From the NCBI GenBank assembly GCA_040954595.2, contig CM082594.2:9362001-9426000 (forward strand): DNA of 64,000 nt. The letters run 5' to 3'. Both the position numbers and the translations under genes were made by a program. Each line of letters starts with the position of its first letter. The stretch's first letter is position 1. This document shows positions 1 through 12,800 of this stretch, piece after piece. The notes beneath the pieces are model-generated. The model was given only the letters and a program-made list of their open reading frames with translations. It was not told the DNA's origin and made no database searches. This DNA is from Balanoglossus misakiensis. Its lineage: Eukaryota > Hemichordata.

Positions 1-1525
1 GCAAGAGCTTCGGCCTCCACCAAAATGGAACGGTGGGTCATTGACTCCATTTCGTTACAAAACAGAAACATGACGTAATTGCTGACATCTTGATAATACT
101 GATAGGGTTTGAATTGGTGAATATTGTCTGTTGAAAGAGCTGTGATGAAAGTGGCCCTACAGCTTTCAATTAATGGCCGATGACGACGTCACATCCGGTG
201 TGTGATGACGCGTTTAAATTAATCCGCACAATAAAACAACACTAACAGATTGCTAATTCGTAGAAATTGGTATTTTTCACTGTACTAACTAGTTACCTGC
301 GCAATACACAAACCAATACGTTTGTCTGTAGACACGTGGTTGGATATAAAACAAATACCAGAATTGCACACGTTGTCCATTTTGTTCTGTTATTCCAATA
401 CTAATGTGTGGCAGTTGTGTTGACCTTTGTCGACAGAGATTACGTGACTAACATTTCAGAGAATTCCGTTTTTAACACGTGGTACTTTTTCCTTAACATT
501 GATTTACCATAATAGGCAATATACACATATTCACTCGCGTTCTCTCATGTCCCTTTAGATACGACAGCTTCAATTTCCTCGATGTAGTAGCTTTTGCCTC
601 CATAAGGCTGAGAACCGCGGGGTACACACAGAGTAACAATCATCTTCCCATTTTCAATGAAAACATCACACAAACAGCTGCTTCAACGATTCTCTGTGCC
701 TTCCTATGCCCTATCATATTACTCTCGGGGATTTGAATACAAGACTCGTCAACCACAAAACATTCTCTCTAGCTCTGGGTATAACACGCATGCAGAAAAA
801 TAGAACTTTCTCTCAACTATCTGCACAGTGAGTGTTGCAACACCGAGAATGAATACAATATTTACGTCTTGAGCCAAAACAGTGTCATATTGGTGTAGTC
901 TTTTTGCCTTCACTCTTCCTGAAAGTCAAAAAAGACAATTTGTGCGAGGAAATGAGAAACGACAAACGATGCAATTGTGCGAGGCGAGGACTTACCTCGA
1001 CATAGTCTTGGAACCCTTTTATATTACAATGGTCTATGTACAATGTAATTCCATTTTCATACCGAATAAAGATACTGAAAACTCGTTGATATTCCTTCCG
1101 TCCAATCCGAAGTTTGACATTCCCTGTTCAAGGGGTAGTTGACCTCTGACCTTTCCCCATACGCAGGATAATGCGTAGATATAGGCCTATACGTGATCAG
1201 TGACACGATCATACGTGTTAGAGGTTGCGATCTCTGAGCGTCACTCTCAATTCCGCGTCAACATAAACTGACAACTGTGTTTAAAAAACTCTCTCCAAGA
1301 TCAGTCCTCATCGCCCACCTTTGTTATCATGACTAGTCCATTATTGCACAGTCCGTTCTACTTTACAGACCACACACTGGTGTTTTGAAACTAACCGAAC
1401 CACGTCATTACTGTCTCGCGATCGCCCCGAGCCGAGGAACCATGACGTCATAATCTTGTCTCCCAAACCGTCGGTGGAGCGTCACATTCAGTGACGTTAC
1501 CAACGCAACCTGCTCACTCCAAATA

Positions 1526-1537
1526 CCCCCCCCCCCC
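1526..1537. repeat. Poly-C run (12 C)
   Basis: Twelve consecutive C on the plus strand followed by GGG. It is one of five such runs of 12 to 15 C in the window, all C on the plus strand. Confidence 0.9.
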
Positions 1538-4500
1538 GGGAGAAAATGGTCTGTGCTGAGACCCTAATGTGGCGTGTACCGTGACATTGATATCCCGTGT
1601 GTTCTTTCCCAGTACAAGGACATAGTGAATATTGGCAGTGACTTGCTGCCGAATGATTGGAAAAGGGGTCTGTGTGTCGCCATGCTAACAAGCTTTGTGC
1701 AAGCCGTGGATTTTAATATAAATAGGTTCATTAAGCAATTTGCGCATACGTGTTTAATTGGCATCAACACACTATTCCCCATCACAGGTGGCGGTTGTGG
1801 CTTTGGCATTGAACAAAGACGAGAAACGACAACTGGCGCGTTTTATTTTACAAATGTTCATTTGGATGGGGATAATGTATATCATGCATGTACACGTGCT
1901 TTTGTCAACCGACCAATTAAATAAATAGCTTTAATATTTGAAAACACCGCTGTTACTGCTGGAATCTAAGGAGCTAATTCAAGCCTACGTTTTTCCGTCC
2001 ACGCTTTTCGCTGGCCAGCTAATCGCTTCGTTTATAACGGCACACAAACGGCAATATTTTGTTTGGACTTTGGCAAATTCAATGCGAGTTGAATGACGCT
2101 TTATTCATTATTTTCTCAAGTGGGATTTATACCAAACCTGATACAGCACGATTTCTTTGTGATACGTGAAATAAATGCATGGAATACACGAAATATTTGA
2201 AATGGAAATACATTTGTAGTTCAAACAGATCAGCGGATATGTCTGTAATGCAAAATAGATGGAGAAATTGATCGGCTAGATTTCTTTTATGTTTCCTTAT
2301 CGGGCTCCTTCTGTGCCACGTATGTTTTCTTTGTGAAGAAATCTGTTTGATATAATACACGTCGCTTTAATTCATAACTGGTCGCTCGCGTTTCGCTCCT
2401 TTCTGTCGATTATGTTTCTGTGTTGAGGGTTTTTGATATCAATGATGCATGACACTCTCCCGAACACGTGTCGAAGAAATGTGACGTCACGCAGAGAGGT
2501 CTTGTGCCACAATTTCAGGTTTTTGTTCCATTTGAAAAGAATTGTCGTAAATTTAAAATCCTTGGTTTTTGCGCAACAGCAATCATCCTGTTTGTATGAA
2601 ACCGTTGTATTTTATGATGGCTGCAGAGATGAGATCACCGAGACACGTTGCACACTGTTTACGAGAAACGTGAATCGTATTAAACCGGGCACGTGCGTCG
2701 AGCACAGTGGATTAATACTTCCAAAACAGCTTGATCCAATGAAATCTAATTGGTAAGGATTCAAATTCTAATTGGCAGTGTTTTATGCGCGCAATAAAAC
2801 AAGGAAATCCATTGCTATTGGACCGTGTCTGTAAGCTGTAAAGAGCAGCGAGGACCCGGTTACTATATCGCGGTTCTTCGAGCCGGGAAGACGCAAGAGA
2901 CGAGTTAATATCTATAGAATATGGATATGAGAATTTTTTTAAATGTATATTGCGTTCCGAACCCTTGATCTGATGTGCATTCAAAACGCTAAACTCTTTC
3001 CCCCTGATATACACTTATTAGACAGTAACTACGCCCGCCAGCCATTTTAATTAAAATCACCTGTACAGATTCATGCGATTGGCAGGTTAGGGTCACGTGA
3101 TTACGTCATCAGCCATCTTTAATGCGCATACTGACGCAAGATCACACGTGTAAAATACAAGAGAAAAACGTGGTTTCAAAGATGGAGGAGATTGAACCAA
3201 AATTTACATCATATTTTGATCAAGTTGGATAACCGGGCTTATCAACTATGAAACGAAGAACACTGAATTCCGCGACTTTATCGCTTGCTCATTTTAATGG
3301 GGGTCATTGTCTCATTTCCCGTTTCCAAGGGGCAGTGATGTCCATTTCATGGAACGCAAACACGAGCTGCTCGATATTAACACTCAGTGACTCGGTCACT
3401 GTGTGGGTGATTACTCTTGTCTGATCACACTGCCTGAACCCACAAGCCATGATATCAAGATTTCGAAATGCGCAGTTCCCACTGTTGAAATCATGGTGGC
3501 AAAACTAACGAACAGCAGACATATTCCACAACAAGACACGAAACGGGCAATATTCACCAAAGTACTCTGGACTTTTTGTAGTAAAAGGGCGCACGAACTC
3601 AAAAACTGAGACCTTTTCGGTCGTTGAATTGTAAAAAGAATGTAGAATCAGGAAATCAAGATAAATCACATGGAATTTTATTATTGCGGGTTACCCAGAA
3701 CATCCGACCGGGAAATACGAGATGAAGCAATATTTCTCAAGCAATATTCCATACACTATTCAACATCGAAGAAATTGAAATGCAACTTCAATATAGGGTT
3801 TCAAATATAACGTACGTTTTAGAAATTCTATGGCAATGCCATGGAAACGTGCGATTGTGGCATAGTAAGACTTTTGAGATCATGTGACGAAAATCAAATA
3901 ATCATGTAATAAAAGCACTTTACATCATTAAAAATTGATTGAAATTGTGATTACCAAAATTTGAAATGTCATGTATCCGTCCGTTAATATATTATAGACA
4001 ATCTTGAAAATATCAAGTCGTTTCAATGCGCGTTCTGATCATGCATTGGTAGAGCAATTAGATCGAAAAGTTTCGATTAAATTTCCAAATATGGTACCTG
4101 CGTAATTGTTCGAAAATTATAAGAAATCTTTCCCAAGAAATTTCCCTATCTTGTTTCAGATGATCAAACGGACTTCGACTAGAGTTTGTAATGAGGTGGT
4201 TATGTTATACAAAGTACAATTGGAAGAAATTACTCACGACTCTGCTTTTAAATGAAAGATAAATTACTGATTATTCTTGGAAGCCATTTTGTAATGGACC
4301 GGGTATAGTGCTAAACCAGAGCCTGTCTGCCTGTCTGTCATTTTCGGAATTATAATCATTCTTAAAACCCGATATGTTGTTTTTCTCTTCATTTCAACAT
4401 GGTTTGCAAATCATGTATGTTCAAGATTTTTTTTAGATTTTTTCATGTACACGTATTCCACATTAATGATGTGCAAATTGATGAGTATGGGTACAGTGGT

Positions 4501-6705
4501 GGCTATGCGCACAACCAAGTATTTTTGATCTTAATTTCATGAATGCAAATCTGTTTACTTTAAAAAGCGGACAAGTCTGTTTGTTTAAATAAAAGGTATA
4601 GTTAGTAGGATATTAGCTGCTCGGGTCAACCGCCTATTTCATTTTCACAAACAATAGTCACAATGATTTCATACCTAAAATTGCAAGCGTTTCCCTAAAG
4701 CATGTAGAGCAAAATGACAGTTAATCAAAGAAAGACACTTTGTTTGGATTCAATCCTGCCGTCAAAGTGTGACAACGAACACAATGACCACATTTTCAAC
4801 GCTTAATGGAATCAGACTGCGCATCCACTGACAAAGGTACAGTTTTACTAACCAGATTACACTAAATAAATGAGTTCACCGGAGACGGTTTGCAAGTTCA
4901 ATTTGCATTACAAACACTACAATGTTCAGACGCATTACACCTTGTATCTTCATGTTGCTCTCTCTAATAATTTTACATACGTTTTACAAGGGAAATCATT
5001 AAGGATATATGCGCACTATGAGAGCGTGGAATTTGTCTCGTCCCATAGGACTACATTGAGAATTGCTAGAAAACACGCTTATGCTATTGTCATTTCAATG
5101 ATATTTTGCAGATATTTATCAGAGCCAAAATAAAATCGTGTGGTCACCACTTAATTTTGAGATAAATCGCTTTGATCAATTACTGCAGATCTCGACTTTC
5201 AATCCAGTCGATGCAGACATTTGATTTTCAACAGTGATGCAGAAAAAAGGCCATCTGCAGCCATGTCCACCTGGTCTATCAATATTTACAATGTAGAGAA
5301 ATCAAACGAAAATGTGACAAAGAAAGGCCCACATCCGAACATCAATCATAACCGGTTGCTGCTTTTCCCCGACAGGAAAATTTTGATTCGAACAGCGTCT
5401 TTGATCAATACAGGGATTGATTTCCCTGGTGATGAAAGCAAAGGCAAAACAAATTCTAACATATCTAACGTTTTAATTGGAAGCGACAGACACGCTCAGT
5501 AGCGCCCATTTGAGTGAATAAAAAAAAGATGAATGAAACGCAGTTGTCCATACAGTCCGAGTTGCGAGTGGTTTTTGCGGTGAGCAACACCTGTGCATAT
5601 GTAAAGCAGCGCTTCCGAAAACCCTCCGCAATAAGCGAACGAATCAATCACGTTTAGCAACAGATAAAATCTAGAATTCAGAATCGCCGATAGGATCCTG
5701 CAAACACACACACAACAAAGAAATTCTGCACGTCTTATCCTCCCACGCGCAATACTGCATAACGTCGCCATAACTACAAGTGTTTGACACAGCAGATAAT
5801 ATTGACGAATGGTCACCGAAAAGAAATGTTGGTGAATTCCAGTTTAATGTATTCCATAAAGTTTGTATATCCAAAATAATTCTACTGGTCACTGAGTACG
5901 TGTGCCGAACTTTGGCAATAGAGGGCGTTCTTGGTGGAAAAATTGAGAGTCGAACAATATTTCAAGAAATGGCCAAATAAGATTAAAGTGTTTTTGGGGG
6001 CAATGAGAAATGCAAGAAGCAAAACCACCCTGGTAAGAGAAAGCACACAAATTGAGTAAATTATCCTGCGATACAAGCGTTTAATTTAATCACGACTGCA
6101 AAATGCCACAGGAAATGGCTTGTGACAGACTGTGGCATTGCTCAAGAGAACCACGTTTGAATTCAGTGGTTGCCATGGTATCGCAACAGAATCACGCGTC
6201 ACCTTATAAATACACACAGTATTTTAATTTTGATATTACCGAAATTATTTGTCGCATACATTTTGAGATATTGCTTTAATAACTCATAAACAAACAACAC
6301 TGAACAGCCAAGCGTATAGGAATAGTTCGTCCTTGATTCATCATTGAAGTGTATCGAGTTTGGGGAAGATTTTGCGGTAAATACTGTTTGTTGTTGCATA
6401 TACGTAGCATGTTTACACTTTGTTTTCACGTTGCTTAAATTCGTCAATATTTACAACTCCGCAGGGTCGTTCAAAAACAACAACAAAATTGACAGGAAAG
6501 AGTGTCGTACACTATACGTGTAATCATGTTTGGTTCATTAGCGTGCACTTTTGATGTGTCGTTCTCGACGACGAGAGGAGAAAAGTGAGCGAAATATCGC
6601 TATATGATGATTTTAATTGTCTACTTTCTGACTGTGGGTTATTTTATAGTGAATACCAGCAATATTATGTTTGGGAGTTGTTGAGTGCTTTGTCTGCAAT
6701 TGATG

Positions 6706-6842
6706 TGGAATGAAATGGAATTGAATCGGATTGAACTGGAGTGAATGGAATAGCATGGAATAGACTGTAATTCCATGGAATGAGACACGATGTCACGCAA
6801 TGAAATGGATACGCGATGAATCCATTGAATTATTGGGAATGG
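6706..6842. repeat. Degenerate GGAAT-type tandem repeat
   Basis: About 137 bp made largely of TGGAAT/TGAAT units with drift (TGGAATGAAATGGAATTGAA and similar). The unit resembles the GGAAT pentamer of some animal satellites. An open frame on the reverse strand runs through it, but its protein is only the translated repeat, so I do not call it a gene. Confidence 0.7.
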
Positions 6843-7846
6843 TGGTAATCTGTGGATTAGAACGATGTCTTGTGAGTACTTTGAACAGATCATCCTACTC
6901 CAATCTAGGAGTCAATATCCTTCGACAAACGAAATGAATTGGTACCGAACCCAGAACGCAAACCCCGGGAATCAAATGCCATAGTCAGATTAATACCGTC
7001 ATCTGCTGAGACCTTTTTAAATAATTTAGGAGTTGACCACAGGCTTTTACTGTATGTTTCGGCGAAAATTTAAGGACAACAGAAAAGAACGTCGAAAGAC
7101 TCCGTATGCTGGCTTGATTTACGACGTGAAGCGTAGTTGGTTTTTAATTGGCGTTTTAATCTAGTGGAAAGATTGTTTCCTGGTGAATGCGGTACGGTAC
7201 TTCCTCCGCTGTCAAACGATCTTAATATCGTTGATTAGCCTCGGTACATAATTCGGCAAGCGTTGAATGACATTGATGAGTGGCTGTCAAAGGTAGACTG
7301 GCCAACAGTTTATCATGTAAAACGCACAGTTATTAGAGTTTGGTGTAGTTAGGACTGTGTTGATAGCTTCATTCAGGTTTTAGCTGTGGTGGGTTGTAAC
7401 GGAAAATAAAACTTTCTTACAATTAAAAGTGAAAAAATAACTAACGGCACTGTTTGGTATTTGCCAGAAATGACCTGTCGACTGTCATCGTGTTTGCTAA
7501 CTGGTATTCGGATCTCGTCGTTTTCTCATGCCTCATAAATTGTAAGTAACATGCGTGCATCATATTAATGTGTGCAGGGAAAAAGCGGAGTTACACTTCA
7601 AGGCCGAGACTATGTACGTAGGCCTATAGATTCCCGCGCAGACGATCAAATCTAAACACACAAACATATTTTCATTTACCAATCTGAACGCTCTGGCTTA
7701 CCTGTTCGAGTCGACGTTGTTTAAGATGCGATAATGTTTGATGGAACACTTTCTTTTTGCTCTACTGAAGAGACTGCGTCTTTCGTGTGCAGCCAAACGT
7801 GTTGAGTCACTTTCGCCACTCCGCGCGTTACCGTTAATCTAAGAGA

Positions 7847-7856
7847 TCTCGCGAGA
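7847..7856. promoter_or_regulatory. TCTCGCGAGA palindromic promoter motif
   Basis: A perfect TCTCGCGAGA lies in a locally CpG-rich patch (about 7820-7930), 60 bp before the ATG at 7916. In vertebrates this element is known from TATA-less CpG-rich promoters. Its use as a promoter here is inference from motif plus position. Confidence 0.5.
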
Positions 7857-7915
7857 TTTTGTTGATAATCTCGCTACTGCCGCGTCGCGCGTCGTGCGGA
7901 TGGTGGCGTGTCGCG

Positions 7916-7980
7916 ATGTCGTTCGTCACGGGGAAAATTGAACCGATGAAGAAGTTCATTTTTCATCGAGGTGTCATTAA
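7916..7980 (+). CDS. Candidate first coding exon of an unrecognised gene
   Basis: An ATG opens a 65 nt frame beginning MSFVTGKIEPMKKF and ending in ATTAA followed by the donor GTGAGA, which would leave phase 2. It sits just downstream of a CpG-rich patch carrying TCTCGCGAGA. I found no acceptor exon to the right that I can pair with it, and no known protein start comes to mind. It runs towards, and would overlap in transcription with, the candidate minus-strand gene starting at 8812. It could also be a chance frame next to a real noncoding first exon. Confidence 0.35.
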
Positions 7981-8683
7981 GTGAGACAAAAAAAAAACAG
8001 ATAAGCGTGTCACGAAAACAACAACAACATTAGAACGCTATCATTTTCACGACTAAAACATTTGCGTCTTATATCCTAGGTAGATCCACAATCGCTTCAC
8101 ACTTTGTACGAATCGTGGGTAGAATGATTGTCACAGATCTTTCAGACATCAAGGTCGTTTAATACCTCCGGTTTGTTTACGCGCACGTCAACTTCTTTTT
8201 CTCCATCAGAAGTTGTCACTTCCCGACTGCCTGTCCGTTTCTTTGAAAACTATTCAGACAGCACTGACGTATTTCCGCACACAGACAAGGTCGATTATGT
8301 CCCTGAAAAGGGGACACTTAGCTCGGGTAATTTTGTGTCATTCGATAGATTCAGTGTGATATGTCTACATCACTTTTGTGAGCCGTTGATTGTCAGCAGT
8401 GGGAACGACAGTCTCAGACACCGAAGGGCGATTTTATTTTGGCTAATGGAGCTTTTTGTTTCCGCTGACTTTATTCAGTTACAGATCGATCACGCTCAAT
8501 TGATTTGACATCAAATTAAACGCTCGTTGTCAACACGGGCATCAAGTGGGCTTTATTACATCCACGCGTCGTAATATGTGACAAGATAATACGGCGGCAA
8601 CACCAACCTTTACAGTGTCACGTACCAACCTATTAGAATATTTACACGTGTTTACTGAAGATTTAATTTACACAAATGACCTA

Positions 8684-8696
8684 CCCCCCCCCCCCC
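8684..8696. repeat. Poly-C run (13 C)
   Basis: Thirteen C on the plus strand followed by a CA-rich stretch; it lies just past the donor side of the candidate exon ending at 8751. Confidence 0.9.
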
Positions 8697-8750
8697 ACAC
8701 CACCACCGTTCCAAAGAGATTATAGTGTTGCAAAAACGTTTTCGGCTCAC

Positions 8751-8812
8751 CTTGAAGTCATCCTCGAAATGAGATTTTCTCCGTCAATCCTGTGAGTGAA
8801 AGTTTCCGCCAT
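8751..8812 (-). CDS. Candidate first coding exon of an unrecognised gene
   Basis: On the reverse strand CCAAG-ATGGCGG gives a strong start context. The 62 nt frame reads MAETFTHRIDGENLISRMTS and ends in AAG before the donor GTGAGC (phase 2). Start context, length and donor are typical of a first coding exon of an animal gene. The following exons should lie to the left, but I could not identify them; they may be short, or beyond the window. I do not recognise the protein. Confidence 0.45.
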
Positions 8813-9844
8813 CTTGGAAGTTGAGAACGCCCCCGAGACGACGTATCTTGCTGCAAGTTCTCGAATCAAATGAAACAAGCATGCTCTGAATGGACTTTGG
8901 GAACATCTGTTCACTCTTTTCTCAACCAATCAGAATGAGGTTGCTTGGAGCATTGGACACGTCAGCGCTTATAACGTATGTCAATAAACGTTGACTAGTT
9001 TGACAGCATCAGCCAGACGTTGGTGGCGCTGTTTCCGCGCAGAAGTTTTCAAAAACAACGTAACACAGTAAATCTCAACAACGTTGTCACGTAAAATATC
9101 TTTATTGCACATTGAGTTTCTTGAAATATAGTGGATAAGACATACTAAATTGGACCATCTTTCAGCAAATACTCGTATATAGCCAAACTATTTTATTTTT
9201 AACTATCCATCGCTATACACCACTCACTGCTGTCGCATCATGCAGGAACAACAATCTTCTGTTACGCGAATCTTGAATCTCTGTTTTCAGAGTGTTTCAT
9301 TGAGTTTTATCGTCATTATTGCCATTAATTATCGTGGTTAATATCCAACATATTCCAACAAAGGGAAAAATCAAATGTACTACATGTAGAAAGGAAAAAA
9401 TACTCGACTAAAATGAGACAGAAAACATCATGATGAGATTAAGTAGTTTTTTTCACCAGTTTACGGGACGGTACTGTATCTGTACTCGCTGCTTCTTTGT
9501 TACCTGGACAAGTGAAAGCATGCCAAGATATCACTCTTTTAGAAGATAAGATACATGTTAAAGCCATCTACCTGGTGTATGTGTGTCATGCACGAAATAT
9601 CCCCAAAAGAAACGCCACAATAAATATTGGGTAGGTTGAAGTAAACTAACCAAAATGACTGCGCTGGTGGTTACAAAGGAGGAAGGAGAGAGTGAACGAA
9701 TGCAACAGAAAGAAATATAAGCCGTTATCGTTGTTTTCCCTGATGACATCGAGTGATGACGTCATCGCGATGTGACGTCAGTGGTTATTCGTTTGCAGGT
9801 GGACACAGCTCTCAGACGCGATGACCAATCAAACGTGTTCTTGC
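8813..9844. other. Spacer and likely Dkk3-like 3' UTR
   Basis: No coding sequence seen. On the minus strand AATAAA occurs at 9193-9198 and 9101-9106, downstream of the Dkk3-like stop codon, so much of this stretch may be its 3' UTR. Two TGACGTCA palindromes (9757-9764 and 9773-9780) lie 8 bp apart close to that stop. Confidence 0.45.
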
Positions 9845-12800
9845 TTAATGTTTTCGTCCGCAAGTGCCGTCGATGCAGACGACGCCGCTGCTATGGTCAC
9901 AAGGACAGGATCCTGGAAGAGATAAGTTAATGATGCGAAATCATTATCATTAGTAGCAGTAGTACAAACAAACAAACATACGTACGTACGTACGTACATA
10001 CATACGTACGTACGTACGTACATACATACATACATACATACATACATACGTGGTAATATCACGCACCTTCAAACACATTCATGAATGGATGTGGCTTCAC
10101 ATGCTGACAGCTTTCAAATGGAGAGAGGTTTCGATGACACCGAGCAATAGCGCCCTCGTCGGTGTGTGGTTTCACGAGGCAACACTCCTCCGGTTTGCAC
10201 TGGTTATTGTTCGAACACGGCTTGCCTTGACAAAATAGGAAATAAAATGAAGTTTTAACAAAACAATACGTTCAGATATAGATATACGGCCGTTAGAGAA
10301 CACTACATGTAAACAGCTCACTATGTAAACTAAATATGTGACACCAATCATGCTATTATCATACCAGGTTCACACAGGGTAAAATGTAGACACGCACAGC
10401 CACTCGTGCACATATTAAATTCACCTTTTGGTAGCGGTTTCACACAGATTTTTTCATTCATCTTGTCGCCGACAGGTACTTCCACACATTCCAAATCGCT
10501 GGCACATGCGCACATGTTACAGTTACCGCCCTCTTCGACCAGAAAGTCACACAGTGGGAAGCAGGTACCTGTAACGGAGTTGAAAAGATAAATGTTTTTA
10601 AAACAACGTCGAAGAATGAAACAGAGTGAGACTATTGAGACAGACGGCTCTTTCTTACCTTGCAGACTCTCCGAATACTTTCTACACGTATGACTACTGC
10701 AACAGTCCTTGTCTTCACTACAGGCTTGTCCGATAACACACTTTGAAGCTGCAGACAGAATCGAGAGAAGTTGTTCCGCTGCCGCCTTTGCCGCTCTGTC
10801 CTTGCTCGAAACTCTCGGATGGTGATCACCATGGCGACCACTTGGGTGCGGAGGCTCGAACAACACGTGCCCGAGAAGGCTCGGTTCCAAAATGACTTCG
10901 GACGGTCTCACATCCGGGTCAGTTTTCTGGCCGTTCGGCCTTCCTGTATTCGCTGCTTCGTCGTGGCTGATGACGTTGAAAGTCCCGTCTTCCCATTCGA
11001 TGACGTCATCGATGCGTTCACCAGGAGCTAGATAGGTACGGTCCGGAGAGGGCAGGTATTCGTCTTCAAGGTCTTCAAGAATCTCACCTTGAATGTCATA
11101 AATGTCATTATTTTCTTCAGGCAATCCGCTTCTGTCATTTTTCCTTGCCTCTGCTCTGTAATGTGTCTATAAAACGTGAAAAAAATACAATTTATGGCAA
11201 ATAGTTGCTTGTTGTCGTCATCACTCGTGTCATTTTGTTTGAACTGAGGTCGCGGATCGCTCTGTCTGAGGTTTATCTGAGTTAGGTGTGTATTCTCATG
11301 GGGAAACTGCCCACGCTTCACGTCTTAAGCGGTTTGCGCGCTGCCTTGCCAGCGATTGCAACGGTTTTTGTATCGTTTACTTGCGGTGGTTGGTGTGACT
11401 TACGTCAAACGATAGGCTCTTGCTTGAACAACTGCGGCGATTTCCTTACAACCGTTTACCCGTGGTTTGACCAAGCAGATAACAACATGACAATTATCAG
11501 ACTTTGTGCGTTGCATTTGCCTGCCTGTGTGTATGTATGTATGTATGTATGTATGTCTGCCTGCCTGTCAGTCTGTCTGCAGTGTCTGTCTCCACCGCCT
11601 TTCTCATTCTCTCGTTCAAATATGAAAGATAATTTATCAACTAAGCGGATTTTACCATACATTGTTTAGCATGTATGATCTGCTACTATATGTACCAAGT
11701 GCGTGGGATAGTCGTCTTTATTGTGACTGAAATTAAATAATCTTGACCCTGTTGATCAGCAAATGGCATGAACCAGTTGATACGGTAGATTTAATCAACA
11801 AGCATAATATAACAAACCGCAATTTATCTCAAGAATAGAAATATCGCCAAAAGGAGATAGATTTTCATCGGGTTTCAAATAAAGGTATATTTATAAGGCG
11901 GCTAAAGTTGTGACGTCAGAGGATGCTCGGCAGAATCTCCGTCTCTGGGGGTTTAAGGCCCTGATTAATGCATTGTACGTACTGCGATTGCGAAAAAGGT
12001 ATCGACTGGTCACGGATCGTGGGAATTAGGTGGATGAAAGGAATTTTTCATGGGTGTTAGATTTTATTTGCGCTCCCTTCACAAAAAATAAAATCCCGAG
12101 AGAATCGTCTGCGTCGCTGACAGAGGAAGAAAACCATGTTGGATTAAGCATCCAATGTTTACTGCAATAATCATTACAACACAACCGCCCCCATCCATTC
12201 AAGTCCATTTTCTTTAATTTTTACTATTGTATACCCAGTCGGCCAAATCGTCATGGTGACAAGGCATTTGAATATTCACCTGTTACCGGCTTTAGCCGGT
12301 CTGACATTTTATGTGAAAACATCTTTAATTGAACCGCCCCACGCACTACACACAGTTATACACGTAGCACACAGTTTCTGAAAACGTAATACACATTTTC
12401 TATTACGTACACACGACTTCTATACATGTAATACATTTTGCTATATTTCCTGCGTACCACGCATTTTATATGAAACAAAAATTTTCTTTCATCGCTGAAC
12501 GCCAATACATATATGAGATAAATAAAATCATTAAAACTTGTCACCGTCGGGCTGGGAGACAGACTATAACTTTTTATTACAGAAATATCGCTCACACCTG
12601 GAATAAATTAATGTCATGCAAATGCCATTAAATTTAATTAAAGGTATCGCTGTCTTGAAAATTCATAAACTGCTGTAATTGATAATTCGATTTTGCATCG
12701 GTACGTGATTTAGGCGGTCCGTCGGCGTTGCCATGGAAACCAGCACGGCATGTCGGAATGTGGAGGGAAATAATCAAATGGTATTATTTCTCCTTTTCTC

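Larger units (their letters stand above)
1..7790. other. Gene-poor stretch, no recognised coding gene
   Basis: I see no exon I can assign in this stretch. The open frames are short, lack convincing splice context and resemble no family I know. It holds a C12 run near 1.53 kb, a GGAAT-rich repeat at 6.7 kb, and isolated palindromic 8-mers (TGACGTCA at 1443 and 2482, TCACGTGA at 3093). Exons of the minus-strand gene that seems to start at 8812 could lie here, but I could not find them. Confidence 0.5.

Noticed and set aside
1574-1924. 116-codon plus-strand frame
   Set aside because: It overlaps frames on the other strand, has no splice or family support, and shows no domain I recognise; frames of this length arise by chance in 64 kb.
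6639-6893. 84-codon minus-strand frame at the GGAAT repeat
   Set aside because: Its protein is just the translated satellite-like repeat.
8128-8508. 126-codon plus-strand frame downstream of the candidate exon at 7916
   Set aside because: Composition is Ser/Phe-rich without a recognisable motif, the frame does not follow from the phase of the 7916 exon through a clear acceptor, and it ends in low-complexity hydrophobic residues.
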